In this document: piece after piece, positions 1 to 8,702 of the stretch
Layout of the letters: each line of letters opens with the position of its first letter
Numbering within the stretch: position 1 is the first letter of the stretch
The notes under the pieces: model-generated
Seen by the model: the letters and a program-made list of their open reading frames with translations, nothing else
What the model was told of the DNA's origin: nothing
The model's database searches: none
Assembly (NCBI RefSeq): GCF_036541425.1
Contig: NZ_JAZHFT010000027.1
Location: 14,121-78,120 of the forward strand
Reading direction: 5' to 3'
Source of the DNA: Consotaella aegiceratis
GTDB taxonomy: Bacteria > Pseudomonadota > Alphaproteobacteria > Rhizobiales > Rhizobiaceae
DNA length: 64,000 bases
Translations under genes and position numbers: made by a program

Positions 1-458
1 GCCGCTTCGATGGCCCGCCCCCGGCCGCCCCGGCCTCGGTACGCTTTCTCGGCCGCGTGCCGGATGCCCAGGGTTTCGTCCTGTCCTCCCGAGTGATCGC
101 GCTTGCGACCAAGGGCGGCACCGGCGTCCAGTTGAAGACCATCGAAGCCTTCGAGGAGGGCATGCCTGCGGTCGCGACGCCCTCGGCCCTGCGTGGCGTC
201 GACTTCTGCCCCGCCAATGTGCGGGTCGCCGACGACCCGGCGGCCTTTGCCGTCGCGCTTGCCGACCTCGTGCGCGGCACGCGCGACGGCACGATCGGCC
301 GCGAAGACGGCAGCCGCTTCGCAGCCCGGCAGCGCGAGGCGCTGTCGAACGGCCTGCGTCGCGGCCTTGCCGCGTTCTCGCCGACATCGGCGGCTGCATC
401 GATCGCGGGCGACGGGGCCAGCGATCGCCGCCGGCCGATGGCCGGGCACGGGTCATGA
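1..458 (+). CDS. Glycosyltransferase, GT4-like, C-terminal part (5' truncated by window edge)
   Basis: About 151 C-terminal residues are visible; the reading frame is open from base 3 and the start lies outside the window. The segment LGRVPDAQGF, then KGGTGVQLKTIEAFEEGMPAVAT and a following A-x-R-G-V-D, has the layout of the nucleotide-sugar binding half of GT-B (group 1) glycosyltransferases: a short beta strand with a glycine turn, then the E-A-x-x-x-G-x-P-V motif. It would transfer a sugar from an activated donor to a growing lipid-linked or capsular glycan at the cytoplasmic membrane. The stop overlaps the start of the next glycosyltransferase (ATGA), so the two are probably translated together. 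The acceptor and sugar cannot be told from sequence. Confidence 0.75.
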   Translation, partial: RFDGPPPAAPASVRFLGRVPDAQGFVLSSRVIALATKGGTGVQLKTIEAFEEGMPAVATPSALRGVDFCPANVRVADDPAAFAVALADLVRGTRDGTIGREDGSRFAARQREALSNGLRRGLAAFSPTSAAASIAGDGASDRRRPMAGHGS

Positions 459-1261
459 GGCCGATGGCCTATACCCTGCCGATCGAGACGCAAGTCGAGG
501 CCCTGCCGAACGCTGCGGTCCGCGACATCGGCGGCGTCGACGTCATCGCCGCCCGGACGCCGGACGTCATCGCGCTGCTCGAAGCCAATCTCGCGGCCGG
601 CCGCTTTACCAGGATCGGCTTCCTCAACGCCCACTGCTCCAACATCGCCTTCGAGCGCCCCGCCTATCGCCGTTGCCTGCAGGATTTCATCGTCCTGCCC
701 GACGGGATCGGCGTCGACATCGCCTCTCGCATCCTGTTCGGCGAGCGCTTTCCGGAAAATCTCAACGGCACCGATCTGACGCCGGCCGTCCTCGGCGGGA
801 TCGGACGGCCGCTGCGCGTGGCGCTGCTGGGGGCCGAGCCCGGCATCGTGGAAGCGGCCGCCCGGAACCTCGGCGGTGAGTTTCCGCAACACCGCTTCCT
901 GGCGGTCTCGCACGGCTATTTCGGCGTCGGAGACGAGACCGCGGCGGTCCTCGAAAAGCTGAGGCAGGCCAGAGCCGATCTCGTGTTGGTGGGGCTCGGC
1001 GTGCCGCGCCAGGAGTTCTTCGTGGCGACCCGCATCACCGCCGGCGAGGGCTGCGTCGTCATGGCGATTGGCGCGTTTCTGGACTTCGCCGCCGGCAAGG
1101 TGCCGCGTGCCCCGATCTGGATGCGCAGAAGCCGCCTGGAATGGGCCTACCGCCTGTGGATCGAGCCCAAGCGCCTGTGGCGGCGCTACGTCGTCGGCAA
1201 TCCGGTCTTCCTGTTCCGGATTTTGCTCCTCAAGCTGCACGGAAGGAAGCCCAAGGCGTGA
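455..1261 (+). CDS. WecG/TagA/CpsF family glycosyltransferase
   Basis: The 268-residue product carries the family signature: IGFLNAHCSNIAFE near the N-terminus, then LPDGIGVDIASRILFG and LNGTDLTP, a central VALLGAEPG, and later LVGLGVPRQEFF followed by a basic, Trp/Arg-rich C-terminus (EWAYRLWIEPKRLWRRY) that sits on the membrane. The family (GT26) moves N-acetylmannosaminuronate or related sugars onto undecaprenyl-linked acceptors (WecG, TagA) or acts in exopolysaccharide assembly. The PDG-x-G motif holds the presumed catalytic Asp. Start ATG 455 overlaps the stop of the gene before it, and its stop overlaps the GTG of the gene after it, so this is the middle of a tight operon. Length is typical for the family. 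Confidence 0.9.
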   Translation: MRPMAYTLPIETQVEALPNAAVRDIGGVDVIAARTPDVIALLEANLAAGRFTRIGFLNAHCSNIAFERPAYRRCLQDFIVLPDGIGVDIASRILFGERFPENLNGTDLTPAVLGGIGRPLRVALLGAEPGIVEAAARNLGGEFPQHRFLAVSHGYFGVGDETAAVLEKLRQARADLVLVGLGVPRQEFFVATRITAGEGCVVMAIGAFLDFAAGKVPRAPIWMRRSRLEWAYRLWIEPKRLWRRYVVGNPVFLFRILLLKLHGRKPKA

Positions 1262-2145
1262 ATGCGAGTCCGCAGACGCGGCCGATCGGCCTCGTCACCT
1301 CCAGCTATCGCGGCGATTTCGACCGGTGCCACCTTCTGTGCGAGAGCATCGATCGATGGGTCACGGGCCATAATTGCCATTATCTCCTGGTGGAACACGC
1401 CGACGTCGCGATGTTCAAGGTGTTCGAGGGGCCGAAACGCCGCGTGGTCGACGAGCGCGACCTGCTGCCCTTCTGGCTGCGGCCGTTTCCGGACCCCTTG
1501 AGCTTCGGGCGGCGGCGCATCTGGCTGTCGCCCAAGGGTCCGCCGCTGCGCGGCTGGCACGTGCAGCAATTGCGCCAGATCGCCTTCACCGAGACAATGG
1601 ACGAAGACGCCATCGTCGACGTCGATTCCGACGTCGTCTTCGTGCGCCCGTTCGATGCTCGGAGCTTCTGGCGCGGCGCCGCTCTGCGTTTCTTTCGCGA
1701 GCCCGACGCCTTCAAACCCGATATGGACGAACACCGCGCCTGGTCGAAACGGGCCGGCAAGGTGCTGGGGATTCCCTCGCCGGAGATTACCGAGACCGAC
1801 TACATCACGACGCTGATCGGCTGGCGGCGGGACACGGCGATCGGCATGCTTCGCCGCATCGAAGCGGTGACCGGCCGTTCCTGGGTCGCCGCGCTCGCCG
1901 CCTCCCGCGCCCTTTCCGAATGCATGATCTATGGCCGTTTCGCCGACGAGCTGGAAAACCGCCCCGACCGCCACTTTGCTTCGGCCGAGCGGCTCTGCCA
2001 CATCTACTGGACAGGCGCCGCGATGACCGAAAAGACTCTCGCCGATTTCCTGTCGGCGATGACGCCGGAACAGGTGGCGATCGGCATTCAGTCCTTCACG
2101 GGAACCGATCCGATGCTTATTCGCCGGGCTGCGGGACTGGCGTAA
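1258..2145 (+). CDS. DUF6492 family protein, probable glycosyltransferase
   Basis: A 295-residue protein beginning at GTG 1258, which overlaps the previous stop as GTGA; an upstream extension of the frame to 1141 would lie wholly inside the WecG-type gene and is rejected. The first residues run PIGLVTSSYRGDFDRC, a Rossmann-like strand seen at the front of DUF6492 proteins, and a D-V-D-S-D segment near residue 122 resembles the DxD motif that binds metal and nucleotide sugar in GT-A enzymes. Position inside a polysaccharide operon supports a transferase role. Substrate is unknown; the assignment to DUF6492 is from memory of the family pattern. The 3' end overlaps the convergent flippase gene by 29 bases. 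Confidence 0.7.
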   Translation: MNASPQTRPIGLVTSSYRGDFDRCHLLCESIDRWVTGHNCHYLLVEHADVAMFKVFEGPKRRVVDERDLLPFWLRPFPDPLSFGRRRIWLSPKGPPLRGWHVQQLRQIAFTETMDEDAIVDVDSDVVFVRPFDARSFWRGAALRFFREPDAFKPDMDEHRAWSKRAGKVLGIPSPEITETDYITTLIGWRRDTAIGMLRRIEAVTGRSWVAALAASRALSECMIYGRFADELENRPDRHFASAERLCHIYWTGAAMTEKTLADFLSAMTPEQVAIGIQSFTGTDPMLIRRAAGLA

Positions 2146-3427
2146 GAGCCGCGTCACGCCGAAAGCCTCGACCGTTCCAGTCGAGCGCGGCATAGGTGGC
2201 GGCCGCCGAGACCAGCCACAGTACCAGGAACAGGCCGTTGAGGCTGAGGATCCACGTCGCGGTGGAGGTCGCGACCATGAAGAGCGCGGATAGCAGGCCG
2301 GCTTTGCAGAGACCCACCAGGCCAAGAATCAGCGCCCGCAGTCCGGTCCGACCCTGGGCATAGAGCAGCTCGCTCTCGTATTCGACGAGATTGCGGAAGG
2401 CCGGCACCAGCAGCGTCAACAAGACGAGCGGTGCGCCTTGCGCGACGTTGTCGCCCAGAAGCGTCGGATAGATGGCCAGCACGCCGCCGAGAAACGCCAG
2501 GCCGGCGACCGACACCAGCGCGACGCCGGCCTCGATCAGCGCTCTCGTCCGCCACGCATCCAGCCAGCGCGGCGCCTTCATCAGTTTCTGCACGATCATC
2601 GTGTTGGCCGAGCGCACCGGCAGCGCGGTGAGGTCGATGAGACGCATCAGAATCGCGTAGATGCCGGCGGTTTCGGCGCCGCCCAGTGCCAGCACCAGCA
2701 TCTTGTCGAGTTCGGACTGGAGGTAGAACACGATCTCCGCGCCGGCCACCGAAACGCTGTCGCGCCACCGGGCCAGATAGAGACGTGGCCGGAAGCGCAG
2801 CCGCTGGCGCGGATAGAAGGCGAGAATCGCAACCAGCATCGCCACGGCATTGGCGCTCAAATAGGCGAGCGACCAGGCGCCCAGCGAATGATCGCTCAGG
2901 CCGGCGAACAGCACCGCCGCGACCGCCCGCACCGCGGAGCCGATGATCACCAGAGCCGCACCGCGGGTAAAGCGGCCGAGCCCGTTGTTGACGATCACCA
3001 CGACCTCGAGCAGCCGCCAGAACAGAACCTCGGCGACGACCACGGCGGCAAAGGCGCCGGCCGACATCTCGCCGACGAAGAACAGCCGATAGAAACCAAC
3101 GGCGGCGAGCGCCACTACGGGCAGCGACAGGACGAGGCTGACCAGGAAGCCCGTGGTATAGACGCCGATCAGCTGTGGCCTGACGGTGGCGGTGCGATAG
3201 AGCGGCGAGACGAACCCGAAGCCGGCGATGCGCGACAACACGATGCCGGTTGCCGACGCGGTGGCAAACAATCCGAAATCGGCGACAGACAGGCCGTTGG
3301 CGACCGAGACGAAATAGGCGAGCGATAGCACCAGGCGCCCGGCGGAGCCGCCCAGGAGCGATCCGTAGGCCGTCAGCAGGCTTAGATGGTCGTTAAGTTT
3401 CGTGGTCCACCGTGTCATCCGAACCAT
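2117..3427 (-). CDS. Polysaccharide flippase-like membrane protein (Wzx/MATE-like)
   Basis: A 436-residue, very hydrophobic protein with roughly twelve predicted membrane spans, e.g. AGRLVLSLAYFVSVANG near the N-terminus and several Leu/Val/Ala-rich stretches to the end. The N-terminal layout (glycine-rich first helix, then VADFGLFATASATG) matches the polysaccharide biosynthesis/Wzx branch of the MOP exporter superfamily, which flips undecaprenyl-linked oligosaccharide across the inner membrane. It lies convergent to the glycosyltransferase operon and divergent from the GH10 gene, with only about 25 bases between the two starts, so the two promoters must overlap the coding starts. An internal ATG at 3418 is an alternative start. 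The transported glycan is unknown. Confidence 0.78.
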   Translation of the reverse strand: MVRMTRWTTKLNDHLSLLTAYGSLLGGSAGRLVLSLAYFVSVANGLSVADFGLFATASATGIVLSRIAGFGFVSPLYRTATVRPQLIGVYTTGFLVSLVLSLPVVALAAVGFYRLFFVGEMSAGAFAAVVVAEVLFWRLLEVVVIVNNGLGRFTRGAALVIIGSAVRAVAAVLFAGLSDHSLGAWSLAYLSANAVAMLVAILAFYPRQRLRFRPRLYLARWRDSVSVAGAEIVFYLQSELDKMLVLALGGAETAGIYAILMRLIDLTALPVRSANTMIVQKLMKAPRWLDAWRTRALIEAGVALVSVAGLAFLGGVLAIYPTLLGDNVAQGAPLVLLTLLVPAFRNLVEYESELLYAQGRTGLRALILGLVGLCKAGLLSALFMVATSTATWILSLNGLFLVLWLVSAAATYAALDWNGRGFRRDAALTPVPQPGE

Positions 3428-3452
3428 CTACCGGTCTCAAGCGAGTGAACCC

Positions 3453-4598
3453 ATGGCATCTCCGGATCGTCGCGACCGACATCGCCATGCGGGCGTCATG
3501 TCCGGCCGGCGGCGCGTTCGGAACATCTCGACCATTCTTAGCGGCGGAAGCTTAACGCGGCGTTCCCTGCTCCTGGGCTCGGCCGGAGCCGCCATGGCCT
3601 CGGCCCTGCCGCGACCCCTGGCGGCCAAAGAGCATCGGGTGCCGTTCGGCGGCGCGATCCAGATCGATTATTTCGACGACGATCCGGCCTACGTCCAGGC
3701 CTTCGTCGATCGTTGCGATCTGATCATGCCGATGAACGCGCTGAAGTTCGATCTGCTGCGGCCCGACGGGGACACATTCAATTTCGAGCCCGCCGATCGG
3801 CTGGTGAGGTTCGCCCGCGACCACGGCAAGCTGTCGCGTGGCCACTGCTTCGTCTGGTGGGGCGCGGTGCCGGCCTGGCTGGAGGCGATCGACGATCCGC
3901 GGGAGGCCGAGCGCATCCTGATCGACCATATCGAAACCGTGGCGGATCGGTTTGCCGGCCGGCTGACGAGTTGGGACGTGGTCAACGAGGTGATGGCGCA
4001 CGATCCGCGCGAGACTGGCGGCCCCTTGCGCGATACCTATTGGCTGCGCCGTCTCGGACCGCGGCATATTCCGCTCGCCTTCCAGACCGCCGCGCGCGCC
4101 GATCCGTCGGCCCGCCTCGTGATCAACGACTACGACCTCGAATTCGCAGGCGACCGCTACGACGCCCGGCGGCAGGTCGTGCTCGACATCGTGCGCCAGC
4201 TCCAGGACCATAACGTGCCGATCCACGCGGTCGGCGTGCAAGGGCATCTCTATGCCGAACTGGCCGTCGACATCGAGGCGCTGGCTTGCTTCGGCGAAGC
4301 TTTGAGGCGGCTCGGCGTCGGGCTTCTCGTCACCGAGCTCGACGTCATCGACTGGAAAATCCGCGGCGGCCCGGCCGAACAGGATGCCGCTGCGGAGAAG
4401 GCCGTCAGCGACCTCCTCACCGGGCTCTTCGCGGGGCAAACGCCCGAGGCGGTGATCTGCTGGGGCATCACCGACCGCTATAGCTGGATCCCCGACGTGA
4501 TGCCGCGTCCGGACGGCTCGCCGTCGCGGCCGCTGCCGCTCGATGCGGATCTGCGCCCCAAACCCTGGCTCGAAACCATCCTCGCCAGGCTCGGCTAG
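3453..4598 (+). CDS. Glycoside hydrolase family 10 (endo-1,4-beta-xylanase-like), Tat-exported
   Basis: From ATG 3453 the product has 381 residues; ATG 3498 is another possible start, and the frame is open back to 3402. A twin-arginine signal is visible (LTRRSLLLGSAGAAMASALP then A-A-K), so the enzyme is probably exported folded. The body is a GH10 barrel: LIMPMNALKFD, the H-C-F-V-W-W strand, the acid/base motif WDVVNE (Glu about residue 179), and the nucleophile motif VTELDV (Glu about residue 295), with CWGITDRYSW near the end. GH10 enzymes cut beta-1,4-xylan, but here the gene sits inside an exopolysaccharide locus, between flippase and chain-length genes, so cutting the cell's own polymer is a plausible role. 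That role is inference; the family call is firm. Confidence 0.88.
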   Translation: MASPDRRDRHRHAGVMSGRRRVRNISTILSGGSLTRRSLLLGSAGAAMASALPRPLAAKEHRVPFGGAIQIDYFDDDPAYVQAFVDRCDLIMPMNALKFDLLRPDGDTFNFEPADRLVRFARDHGKLSRGHCFVWWGAVPAWLEAIDDPREAERILIDHIETVADRFAGRLTSWDVVNEVMAHDPRETGGPLRDTYWLRRLGPRHIPLAFQTAARADPSARLVINDYDLEFAGDRYDARRQVVLDIVRQLQDHNVPIHAVGVQGHLYAELAVDIEALACFGEALRRLGVGLLVTELDVIDWKIRGGPAEQDAAAEKAVSDLLTGLFAGQTPEAVICWGITDRYSWIPDVMPRPDGSPSRPLPLDADLRPKPWLETILARLG

Positions 4599-4722
4599 CG
4601 AGAAATGTACCGAGAGTTACTTCGCCGTGCGAACAAATTAACCTTTTGTTTGCCGTGTTGGGAGATTTTTGGCTGACAGAATTTTCCTGCGCCCCGCAGC
4701 CTGACAGGACCACGGCCGGCCA
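4599..4722 (+). promoter_or_regulatory. AT-rich leader of the chain-length gene
   Basis: The 124 bases are clearly richer in A and T than their surroundings (runs such as AACAAATTAACCTTTTG around 4630-4650). This suits a promoter for the following gene. A TTAA at about 4637-4640 followed seven bases later by TTTG is only a weak CtrA-like arrangement. No exact promoter is assigned. Confidence 0.35.
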
Positions 4723-6834
4723 ATGTTTGCCTCCGCCCTTCATCGCCCGAATGCCGACGCCGCTCCACGGCTCAAGGTGACCAGCGCCTCGAGCGTTCGG
4801 CGCATCGGCGTTCGAGAGGACCGCACCAGCGGCTCGATCTTCGATCCGGTGGAGTTGTTCCAGGCCGTCTGGAAGCTGCGGTCGCTGGTGTTGTTCGTCA
4901 CGCTTGCGGCCATCGGGCTCGCGGTCGCCATCGCGCTGGCCACACCCAAGACCTATCAGGCCGCGTTGCAGATCATGGTCGATCCCCGCGATCTGAAGGT
5001 GGTGCAGAACGAGGTGACCCCGAGCGGCCTGGCGAGCGACGCGACGCTGGCGCTGATCGAAAGCCAGACCTCGATCATCACCTCCAACACGGTCCTGTTC
5101 GGCGTCATCGACGAAGCCGACCTGACGGCGGATCCGGAATTCAACGGCGGTACGGCGGTCGGGCTCGGCGCCCTGATGGCGCATGTCGGAGCGCTGTTCG
5201 GCGCGGACGATCGGCAGGTTCAGGACCGCCGGCTGCTGACGGCGGCGAACCTGCGCGAAAAAATCGGCGTCGCGCGGGAGCCCAAGAGCTTCATCCTGAC
5301 GCTGATGGTCAAGAGCACCGATCCCGACAAGTCGGCGCGGCTCGCCAATCTGATCGCCTCCAAATACATGGACGAGCAGGCGCGCATCCAGTCGGACACG
5401 GCCCGACGCGCCACCGACGCCCTGTCGGGACGCCTGGAGGAACTGCGCACGCGCGTCACCGAGGCGGAAAATGCCGTCGAGACCTACAAGGCGGACAACA
5501 ACCTGATCGCCGCCAACGGGCGCCTCATCGACGACGACTACCTGGTGCGCATCAACGACGAGCTCGCCAAGGCGCGATCCGATATCGCGACGCTGCGCTC
5601 GAAGGTGGATTCGATGGAAGGCACCAATGTCGACGATGTCGTGCAGGGCGCGCTTCCCGAGGAGCTCACGTCGGAGGCGCTCGTCCGGCTGCGCTCCACC
5701 TATTCGGATCTGGCTCATCAGGCCGCGAGCCTGCGCACCAAGCTCGGCCCCCGGCATCCGCAGCGGATCGCCGCCGAGCAGGCCTTGGCGTCGGCGCGCG
5801 AGGGAATCGAGACCGAACTGGACCGCATCGCCGCGGCAGCCAGAACCGAGCTCGCCCGTGCCCAGCAGACCGAAAAGGATCTGACCGCGCAGCTCGACGG
5901 GCTGAAGGCCAAGCAGGTCAGGAACGGCGAAGCCTTCGTGCGCCTCAGGCAGCTGGAGCGCGAGGCCGAAGCCTCGCGGGCCGTCTATGAGGCCTTCCTG
6001 CTGCGCGCTCGCGAGGTCGGCGAACAGGAGCAGCTCAACACCGCCAATGTCCGCGTCATTTCCGACGCGACCCGACCGTTGGAGTCATCCGGCCTGTCGC
6101 GCCGGATGATCGTCGTGATCGGCGCGGTGGCCGGCTTCGTCGTCGGCCTGGGTCTCGCCTTCCTCTGGGCCATGGCGCGCATGCTGCGTTCGACGCTGAA
6201 CGAGGACCAGACCGTGCGATCCGAATCACGCGAGATGGTGGTCACGCAGCCGGAGCCTGCCGGCGCGGAAATCCCGACCACGGCTCACGACGATCCGGCA
6301 GCAAGCGACCTTGCGACCGAGATACGGTCCACCACCCCGATCGAGCCCTCCGCGAAGCCGCGCGACCCCGTGCTCTCCGATCCGATCCTGGCCCAACGCC
6401 TCGACGCGGCGGCAAATGCTCCGCAGTGGGCGGATGAGAGCGCCGACGCACAAGACGATGGCGACCCGGGACCGGCGGAAGACGGCGCTTCCACCGTATC
6501 GGAGGAGATCGACGAAATCGAAGTTATGGACGCCGATGCGCCCGCCGCCGAAACGGTCGTGGTCGAAGCCCCCGCCGACGACGAGGCCGAGGCGGCCGGC
6601 AACGTTTCGGACCCGGTCGCGCGCGGCATCGCCGAAGATGCCGCAACGCTGCGCCAACGCATCCGCGCCATCGCGGCCCCTGCGATGGCGACCGATCCGG
6701 CCACAGATGCCGTGCTGGCCGAGGAATTCGACAACGAACTGCTGCAGCTCCACGAGGACATCGCCGCGGTCAAGACGGCGCTGGCCGAGATGCGTCGGCG
6801 CCGGACGGCCGCCGGCTCGTCGACCTCGGCCTGA
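4723..6834 (+). CDS. Wzz/GumC-type polysaccharide chain-length protein with long acidic C-terminal tail, no kinase domain
   Basis: The 703-residue protein starts with a short cytoplasmic segment, a Wzz domain (FDPVELFQAVWKLRSLVLF, first membrane span about residues 55-75), a long periplasmic coiled-coil region (about 80-450, with LRTKLGPRHPQRIAAEQAL typical of GumC/ExoP proteins) and a second membrane span near residues 460-485. Proteins of this group set polymer length and help export with an outer membrane channel. Unlike ExoP it does not continue into a BY-kinase; no Walker A motif is present. Instead about 220 residues rich in Ala, Asp, Glu and Pro follow, ending in a charged helix (ELLQLHEDIAAVKTALAEM). 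The tail is probably disordered and cytoplasmic. It belongs with the polysaccharide genes upstream. Confidence 0.82.
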   Translation: MFASALHRPNADAAPRLKVTSASSVRRIGVREDRTSGSIFDPVELFQAVWKLRSLVLFVTLAAIGLAVAIALATPKTYQAALQIMVDPRDLKVVQNEVTPSGLASDATLALIESQTSIITSNTVLFGVIDEADLTADPEFNGGTAVGLGALMAHVGALFGADDRQVQDRRLLTAANLREKIGVAREPKSFILTLMVKSTDPDKSARLANLIASKYMDEQARIQSDTARRATDALSGRLEELRTRVTEAENAVETYKADNNLIAANGRLIDDDYLVRINDELAKARSDIATLRSKVDSMEGTNVDDVVQGALPEELTSEALVRLRSTYSDLAHQAASLRTKLGPRHPQRIAAEQALASAREGIETELDRIAAAARTELARAQQTEKDLTAQLDGLKAKQVRNGEAFVRLRQLEREAEASRAVYEAFLLRAREVGEQEQLNTANVRVISDATRPLESSGLSRRMIVVIGAVAGFVVGLGLAFLWAMARMLRSTLNEDQTVRSESREMVVTQPEPAGAEIPTTAHDDPAASDLATEIRSTTPIEPSAKPRDPVLSDPILAQRLDAAANAPQWADESADAQDDGDPGPAEDGASTVSEEIDEIEVMDADAPAAETVVVEAPADDEAEAAGNVSDPVARGIAEDAATLRQRIRAIAAPAMATDPATDAVLAEEFDNELLQLHEDIAAVKTALAEMRRRRTAAGSSTSA

Positions 6835-6917
6835 GGCGCCCCGGCTTCGCCTTTCGACGGAACCGCAGCGCCGACTACCGGTTACCCTCCCCGACTTCAT
6901 CATAAGGAGGGCTAACC

Positions 6918-7910
6918 ATGCCGACAGTGGTCATCACCGGAGGCTCGGCCGGAGTTGGCCGAGCCTTGTCGCGCCTTTATGCCCGTGAAGGCTGGAACGT
7001 CGCGGTCATCGCCCGCGAGCAGGGCCGTCTCGACAAGACCGCCAGCGAGATCCGTGGCTTCGGCGCCGAGGCCATGACCTTCTCGGCCGACGTCACCGAT
7101 GCCGCTGCCCTGGAAGCGGCGGCCGAAGACGTCGTGAAAAGTTGGGGCGCCATCGACCTTTGGATCAACAACGCGATGACCACGGTCTATTCGCCCTTCG
7201 ACCAGATGACGGCGGAGGAATTCGAGCGCGTGAACGCCGTGGTCTATCTCGGTCAGGTCAATGGCGCGCGAGCCGCACTGAAGCACATGCGCGCCGCCCG
7301 CAACGGCAAGATCGTCTTCATCGGCTCGGCGCTCGCCTACCGTTCGATCCCCCTGCAATCGGCCTATTGCGCGGCCAAGCACGCGGTTCATGGCTTCGTC
7401 TCGGCGCTACGCTCTGAGCTCTATCACGACGGCGTGCCGGTCGATCTGGCGATGATGCAATTGCCGACGGTCAACACGCCGCAATTCTCCTGGTGCCGCT
7501 CCAAGCTGCCGGTCCGGCCTGACGCGCCGCCGCCGATCTATTCGCCGGAGGCCGTGGCCCAGGCGATCTACGACGCGGCGCTGGGCGATACCGAAGAGGT
7601 CTTCATCGGCCGTTCGACCATGGAGCTGGTGGCCGCCCAGACGGTCGCGCCGAACCTGCTCGACCGGCCGGTCGGCATCAAGGCCTGGCAGGGACAGTTG
7701 AGCGACCGCAAACAGCTCGGGTCCCATGACGGCAACCTGTTCGAGCCCGTGATCGGCGACTATGCGGCAGAGGGGCGATTTTCCAGCGACCAGGTGGCGC
7801 GCGTCACTCGCGTCGGCAGCGGACTGTTTCGCGGCGGCGTCATCGCGCTGGCCGGCGGAGCTGCCGCGCTGGTGGGATATGCGTTGGCCGGCGGCCGCCA
7901 TCGCTCGTAA
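6918..7910 (+). CDS. SDR family oxidoreductase
   Basis: A 330-residue classical short-chain dehydrogenase with an ideal ribosome site (AAGGAGG, seven bases before ATG 6918). The cofactor motif VITGGSAGVGRAL is at the N-terminus, NNA at about residue 93, the catalytic Ser at 137, Tyr150 and Lys154 (YCAAK). About 80 residues beyond the normal 250-residue fold form a C-terminal extension ending in a hydrophobic segment (GGVIALAGGAAALVGYALAGG) that could anchor it to the membrane. The acid residue after the first beta strand is replaced by Ala-Arg, which fits NADP(H) preference. The substrate is unknown. It stands alone, 83 bases after the chain-length gene. Confidence 0.87.
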   Translation: MPTVVITGGSAGVGRALSRLYAREGWNVAVIAREQGRLDKTASEIRGFGAEAMTFSADVTDAAALEAAAEDVVKSWGAIDLWINNAMTTVYSPFDQMTAEEFERVNAVVYLGQVNGARAALKHMRAARNGKIVFIGSALAYRSIPLQSAYCAAKHAVHGFVSALRSELYHDGVPVDLAMMQLPTVNTPQFSWCRSKLPVRPDAPPPIYSPEAVAQAIYDAALGDTEEVFIGRSTMELVAAQTVAPNLLDRPVGIKAWQGQLSDRKQLGSHDGNLFEPVIGDYAAEGRFSSDQVARVTRVGSGLFRGGVIALAGGAAALVGYALAGGRHRS

Positions 7911-8071
7911 CGGACAGGGCCGCGCGGGATGGGTGTCACCCAATTGTGAAATTGTGAACATTCTAAGGTAGGTGTTCAATATTTGCGAACGAAGAGTTGC
8001 CGGCTTGCGGGCTATCGTATGCGCCAGGATCGGCTAGCTTCGCCTCCGATCGTCTTCAACGGAGCGCGCGC

Positions 8072-8458
8072 ATGTCCGCCAATCTCCTCCCGCTCGGCCG
8101 GCTTCTTCTGTCCGTCCTGTTCATCGTCTCGGGCTTCGGCAAGCTGATGGGCGCCGCCGGATTCTCCGGCTACCTCGCCAATCTCGGCTTTCCGGCGCCG
8201 CTGCTGATGGCCTATGTCGTCGGCCTATTCGAGTTCCTGGGCGGCATCGCCATCCTGGTGGGCTTCCAGACCCGCATCGTCGCCATCGTGCTCGCCCTCT
8301 TCTGTGTGGCGACGGGCCTGCTCGCCCATCTCGGCGATTCGACCTCGTTGATGAAGAACATCGCATTGGCCGGCGGCTTCCTGGCGCTGGCGGCCAGCGG
8401 TCCGGGCGCCTTTGCGGTCGACACGCGGACCGGAGCGGCCCAGCGCAGCCTCGCCTGA
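8072..8458 (+). CDS. DoxX family membrane protein
   Basis: A 128-residue protein with four predicted membrane helices. The opening LGRLLLSVLFIVSGFGKL is the hallmark of DoxX proteins, followed by GFPAPLLMAYVVGLFEFLGG and a Gly-rich loop G-F-Q-T-R. Start ATG 8072 is chosen because the hydrophobic core begins just after it and a GGAG lies 10 bases upstream; an in-frame start at 7997 would add a non-conserved leader. DoxX-like proteins are loosely linked to redox and thiol stress functions; the true function here is unknown. The hairpin at 8522-8554 ends the transcript. Confidence 0.85.
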   Translation: MSANLLPLGRLLLSVLFIVSGFGKLMGAAGFSGYLANLGFPAPLLMAYVVGLFEFLGGIAILVGFQTRIVAIVLALFCVATGLLAHLGDSTSLMKNIALAGGFLALAASGPGAFAVDTRTGAAQRSLA

Positions 8459-8521
8459 CCTCCACCTCTCCGAAGCCTGCGCTGGCGCCGGAGTGGGCGC
8501 CTCTGCGGGCCGGCCGTCCCA

Positions 8522-8554
8522 GAAAGCGCCCTGCCTGAAAAGGCGGGCGCTTTC
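8522..8554 (+). terminator. Rho-independent terminator after DoxX gene
   Basis: A GAAAGCGCC / GGCGCTTTC stem of nine pairs is extended inward by GCCT/AGGC around a GAAA-type loop. It is followed by GTCGTT rather than a full T run, so termination may be partial. Confidence 0.65.
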
Positions 8555-8702
8555 GTCGTTCCGGCCGGTGCGGCTAAGGTCTATGACGGGATCGGGCGCT
8601 TCAAGGGCTGGGTCGGCCAAGACGGCCCCGGAAAGCGATGTCGCCGGAGCGGGCCGGAGGGCGCCGGCGATCGGCCGATGCCCGGGACCGAGGAAGGACC
8701 AC

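Noticed and set aside
4630..4655. A CtrA box before the chain-length gene
   Set aside because: TTAA-N7-TTTG has two mismatches, so it is weaker than the two sites listed.
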